Positions 62,012-64,000 of a stretch of DNA of 64,000 nucleotides are shown here, piece by piece. Source of the stretch: Terrabacter sp. Root85 (GTDB lineage: Bacteria; Actinomycetota; Actinomycetes; Actinomycetales; Dermatophilaceae); assembly GCF_001429185.1 (NCBI RefSeq), contig NZ_LMIW01000009.1:186001-250000 (forward strand). Direction: 5' to 3'. The position numbers and the translations under genes were made by a program. Position 1 is the stretch's first letter. Each line of letters opens with the position of its first letter. The notes beneath the pieces were generated by a model that was given only the letters and a program-made list of their open reading frames with translations, was not told the origin of the DNA and searched no databases.

Positions 62012-63070
62012 TCAGGCGTGCGGCAGCGAGGACGCCTCGTCCTCGGGCTCGGCAGCCGGGTCCGGGGCGGCGTCGGCCCGCTTGTTGGCCGCCACGCTCG
62101 TCACGGTGACGACCGCGAGGATGCCGATGATGACGCCGAGCGAGAGCAGCGTCGGGATCTCCGGGACGCCCGGCCACACCCCGTGGGCCCAGTGCAGGAC
62201 GAGCTTGACGCCGATGAAGGCGAGGATGAGCGACAGGCCGTGGCCGAGGTGCACGAGCTTGGCCAGGGCGCCCTCGAGGACGAAGTAGAGCGCCCGGAGG
62301 CCGAGGAGGGCGAAGGCGTTCGTCGCGAAGACGAGGTAGGGGTCGCCGGTGATGCCGTAGACGGCCGGCACGGAGTCGATGGCGAAGACGATGTCGGTGC
62401 CGAGGATCGCGACGGCGACGAGAGCCAGCGGCGTGAGGGCCCGCGTGCGACCCTGGCGGACCGTGAGGCTGGTGCCCGCGTAGGTGTCGGTGACGGGGTA
62501 GAAGCGGCGGATCAACCTGACGCTGCGCACCTGGTCGACGTCGATGCTGTGGTCGGTGTGCGACAGGGCGTCGCGGCCGACCTTGACCGCTGTTGCGAGC
62601 AGGATCGCGCCGAAGAGCAGGAAGGTCCAGGCGAAGCTCGCGATCATCTGCGCGCCGAGCGCGATGAAGATGCCACGGAGCACGAGGGCGCCGCCGACGC
62701 CGATGAGCAGCACCCGCTGGCGCAGCTCGCGCGGCACGGCGAACGCCGAGAGCAGGATGATGAAGACGAAGAGGTTGTCGACGGACAGCGACTTCTCGAC
62801 GATGTAGCCGGTGTAGTACTCGACGCCCTGCTGGGAGCCGTACTGCCACCACAGCCAGCCGCCGAAGACGACCGGGATCGCGATGTAGAAGGCCGACCAG
62901 CCGATCGCCTCGCGCATGCTCGGGTCATGGGGGCGGCGGGTGATGAGGAAGTCGATGACGAAGAGGGCGACGATGCCGGCGATCGTCGCGATCCACAGCG
63001 TCGGCGAGCCGATCGACTCGGCCGATCCAGCGGGCGGCGCCGGGGTGGCGGCGGACAGGGCAGTGAGCAT
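62012..63070 (-). CDS. TerC family membrane protein, probable manganese exporter
   Basis: A 352-residue integral membrane protein with about nine helices. The family hallmarks are GYIVEKSLSVDNLFVFIILLSAF and ILGTDIVFAIDSVPAVYGITGDPYLVFATNAFALLGLRALYF, whose intramembrane Asp/Asn residues are thought to bind metal. TerC proteins (MeeF/MeeY) export Mn2+. A yybP-ykoY-like leader and a GAGGAG ribosome site precede the ATG at 63068-63070, which supports manganese control. Confidence 0.92.
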   Translation of the reverse strand: MLTALSAATPAPPAGSAESIGSPTLWIATIAGIVALFVIDFLITRRPHDPSMREAIGWSAFYIAIPVVFGGWLWWQYGSQQGVEYYTGYIVEKSLSVDNLFVFIILLSAFAVPRELRQRVLLIGVGGALVLRGIFIALGAQMIASFAWTFLLFGAILLATAVKVGRDALSHTDHSIDVDQVRSVRLIRRFYPVTDTYAGTSLTVRQGRTRALTPLALVAVAILGTDIVFAIDSVPAVYGITGDPYLVFATNAFALLGLRALYFVLEGALAKLVHLGHGLSLILAFIGVKLVLHWAHGVWPGVPEIPTLLSLGVIIGILAVVTVTSVAANKRADAAPDPAAEPEDEASSLPHA

Positions 63071-63076
63071 GGGTCT

Positions 63077-63190
63077 CCTCAGAACGTGATGTCTGAGGTC
63101 TCCTTCACCGACTGCCGTCGGCCACGAACCGGGGTGGTCGTCGGACCACCGTACTGACCGGAGCGCGCGAGGAAGTACTCCCCTCGAGGA
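63077..63190 (-). ncRNA. yybP-ykoY (manganese) riboswitch with Shine-Dalgarno hairpin
   Basis: Read on the minus strand, the leader of the TerC gene begins with GAGGGGAGTA, continues with a hairpin of form CGGTGGT-loop-ACCACCCCGG, a long-range GGTCA/TGGCC pairing, a small GACGGCAGTC hairpin and the 3' signature GGAGACCTC, as in yybP-ykoY aptamers. Downstream, CCTCAGA (63098-63092) can pair with TCTGAGG (63083-63077), hiding the ribosome site GAGGAG. The same CCTC bases belong to the aptamer closing stem, so metal binding should free the ribosome site and turn expression on. Confidence 0.78.
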
Positions 63191-63244
63191 TGATTCTACG
63201 GGCGGCGCGGTCGCCGCCCAAACGGCCTGTCGAGGGTTGCGGCC

Positions 63245-63937
63245 TCAGGCCTCGCGGGTGGCTCGCACCGCGCGGCCGGCGAGCTCGTCGGAGCTGACCG
63301 GGCGGGCCCCGGCGGTCCAGTCGGCCTCGTCCTTGGCGTACTGGAGCCCGTAGGCCGGCTGGCCGGGCTGGGTGCGCCAGCCCTCGGCGAGCGGGCCGAG
63401 GTCGAGGGTGTCGTAGCCGATGGCGTCGAAGGCGCGGCGCACGGCGTCCTTCGCGGCGGCGTCGTCGCCGGCGATGGCGAGGGCGCTGCGGCCGTCCGCG
63501 CCGGCGTGCAGCAGGGGCTGGGCGAGGTCGCGCAGGTGCTGGACGTAGATGTTGTTGAAGCCCTTGACGACGTGTGACTGCGGCAGGTGCGCCTGGAGCA
63601 GCTCGGAGCTCGTCGTGGAGCCGTCGTCGAGGGCCTCGATCTGGCCGTCGCGCTGGGGGTAGTAGTTCATCGTGTCGATGACGACCGTACCGGCGAGCTC
63701 GTCGACCGGCACGTCGCGGTAGGCCTTGAGCGGGATCGTCACGACGACGAGGTCGCCGGCCGCTGCCGCCTCCTGCGTCGTGGCGGCTCGGGCGTGCGGG
63801 CCGAGCTCGGTCACGAGGTCCGCGAGGGTCTCGGGACCCCTGCTGTTGCTCAGCACGACGTCGTGTCCGGCCGCGATCGCGAGCCGGGCGACGGTGCTGC
63901 CGATGTTGCCGCTGCCGATGAAGCCCCAGGTGGTCAT
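63245..63937 (-). CDS. NADPH-dependent F420 reductase-like (NADP oxidoreductase, F420-dependent)
   Basis: A 230-residue Rossmann protein. The nucleotide motif GFIGSGNIGSTVARLAIAAGH, then LSNSRGPETL, VVTIPLKAYRDVP, VIDTMNYYPQRDG and VVKGFNNIYVQHL define the F420-dependent NADP reductase/NAD-binding_2 family. It would balance F420 and NADP pools, in keeping with the F420-type reductases elsewhere in the window. Some members act on other substrates. ATG at 63935-63937. Confidence 0.85.
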   Translation of the reverse strand: MTTWGFIGSGNIGSTVARLAIAAGHDVVLSNSRGPETLADLVTELGPHARAATTQEAAAAGDLVVVTIPLKAYRDVPVDELAGTVVIDTMNYYPQRDGQIEALDDGSTTSSELLQAHLPQSHVVKGFNNIYVQHLRDLAQPLLHAGADGRSALAIAGDDAAAKDAVRRAFDAIGYDTLDLGPLAEGWRTQPGQPAYGLQYAKDEADWTAGARPVSSDELAGRAVRATREA

Positions 63938-64000
63938 GCCTCGTCAACCGCCGGAGTGCCCGGCCCATTCCGAGGGCCAGGTGGTCCTGCCGATGGTGCG
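63938..64000. other. Right edge, nothing supportable
   Basis: The last 63 bases contain no complete feature; a gene may begin or end beyond the window. Confidence 0.4.

Noticed and set aside
1-64000. Mobile element, prophage or biosynthetic cluster
   Set aside because: No integrase, transposase, terminal repeats, tRNA-flanked junction or synthase genes were found; composition looks even throughout.

Overview
The window comes from a high-GC actinobacterium. GC-rich third codon positions, frequent GTG starts, ATGA/GTGA-overlapped operons, deazaflavin (F420) enzymes, a GAF-ANTAR protein, an ECF42-type sigma factor and an SCO6745-family protein all fit. A member of the Intrasporangiaceae (Terrabacter/Janibacter/Phycicoccus-like) is my guess from general resemblance only. 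I saw no rRNA, tRNA, transposase, integrase or CRISPR array. The block reads as ordinary chromosome.

Left part (1-12.8 kb): a myo-inositol uptake and catabolism locus. A permease and a lipoprotein substrate-binding protein run leftward from a compact bidirectional promoter near 2230-2310. Nine genes run rightward: iolG, iolC, a DKGP-aldolase-like gene, iolB, iolD, iolH, mmsA/iolA, iolE and a second iolG-like gene. Together they cover oxidation, dehydration, ring opening, isomerisation, phosphorylation, aldol cleavage and semialdehyde oxidation. A long perfect hairpin (12765-12805) ends the operon. Between the two outward -35 boxes lies an exact match to the IolR consensus I recall from Corynebacterium.

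Middle (13-37 kb): an amino-acid permease with a USP-like tail followed by a tandem universal stress protein, a short UvrA-like ATPase, stress and housekeeping genes, a GAF-ANTAR regulator, an Ltp-type surface protein with an AAADK repeat arm, a patatin, two F420-family reductases, a GOLPH3-family protein, a secreted phosphodiesterase, a NYN nuclease, an S51 peptidase, a hybrid histidine kinase, an aldo/keto reductase behind a MerR-type promoter, a damaged gene fragment, and a ferric-reductase-like flavoprotein.

Right part (37-64 kb): a DUF839 secreted protein and two sugar modules of the same design, each with a LacI regulator diverging from a Gfo/Idh dehydrogenase, a TIM-barrel isomerase, and palindromic operators with a shared AGCGCT core. 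These are followed by alpha/beta hydrolases, a MarR/EamA divergent pair, a secreted M15 peptidase with five Ig-like repeats, a flavoprotein disulfide reductase, an ECF42 sigma factor with its DGPF/YCII partner, a uracil-DNA glycosylase overlapping an amidohydrolase, and a TerC-family manganese exporter behind a probable yybP-ykoY riboswitch.

No wholly new multi-gene system is evident. The most unusual genome-scale signal is the octamer GTATGCCG/CGGCATAC. I counted about 34 copies by eye against roughly 2 expected, in several reading frames and in spacers.
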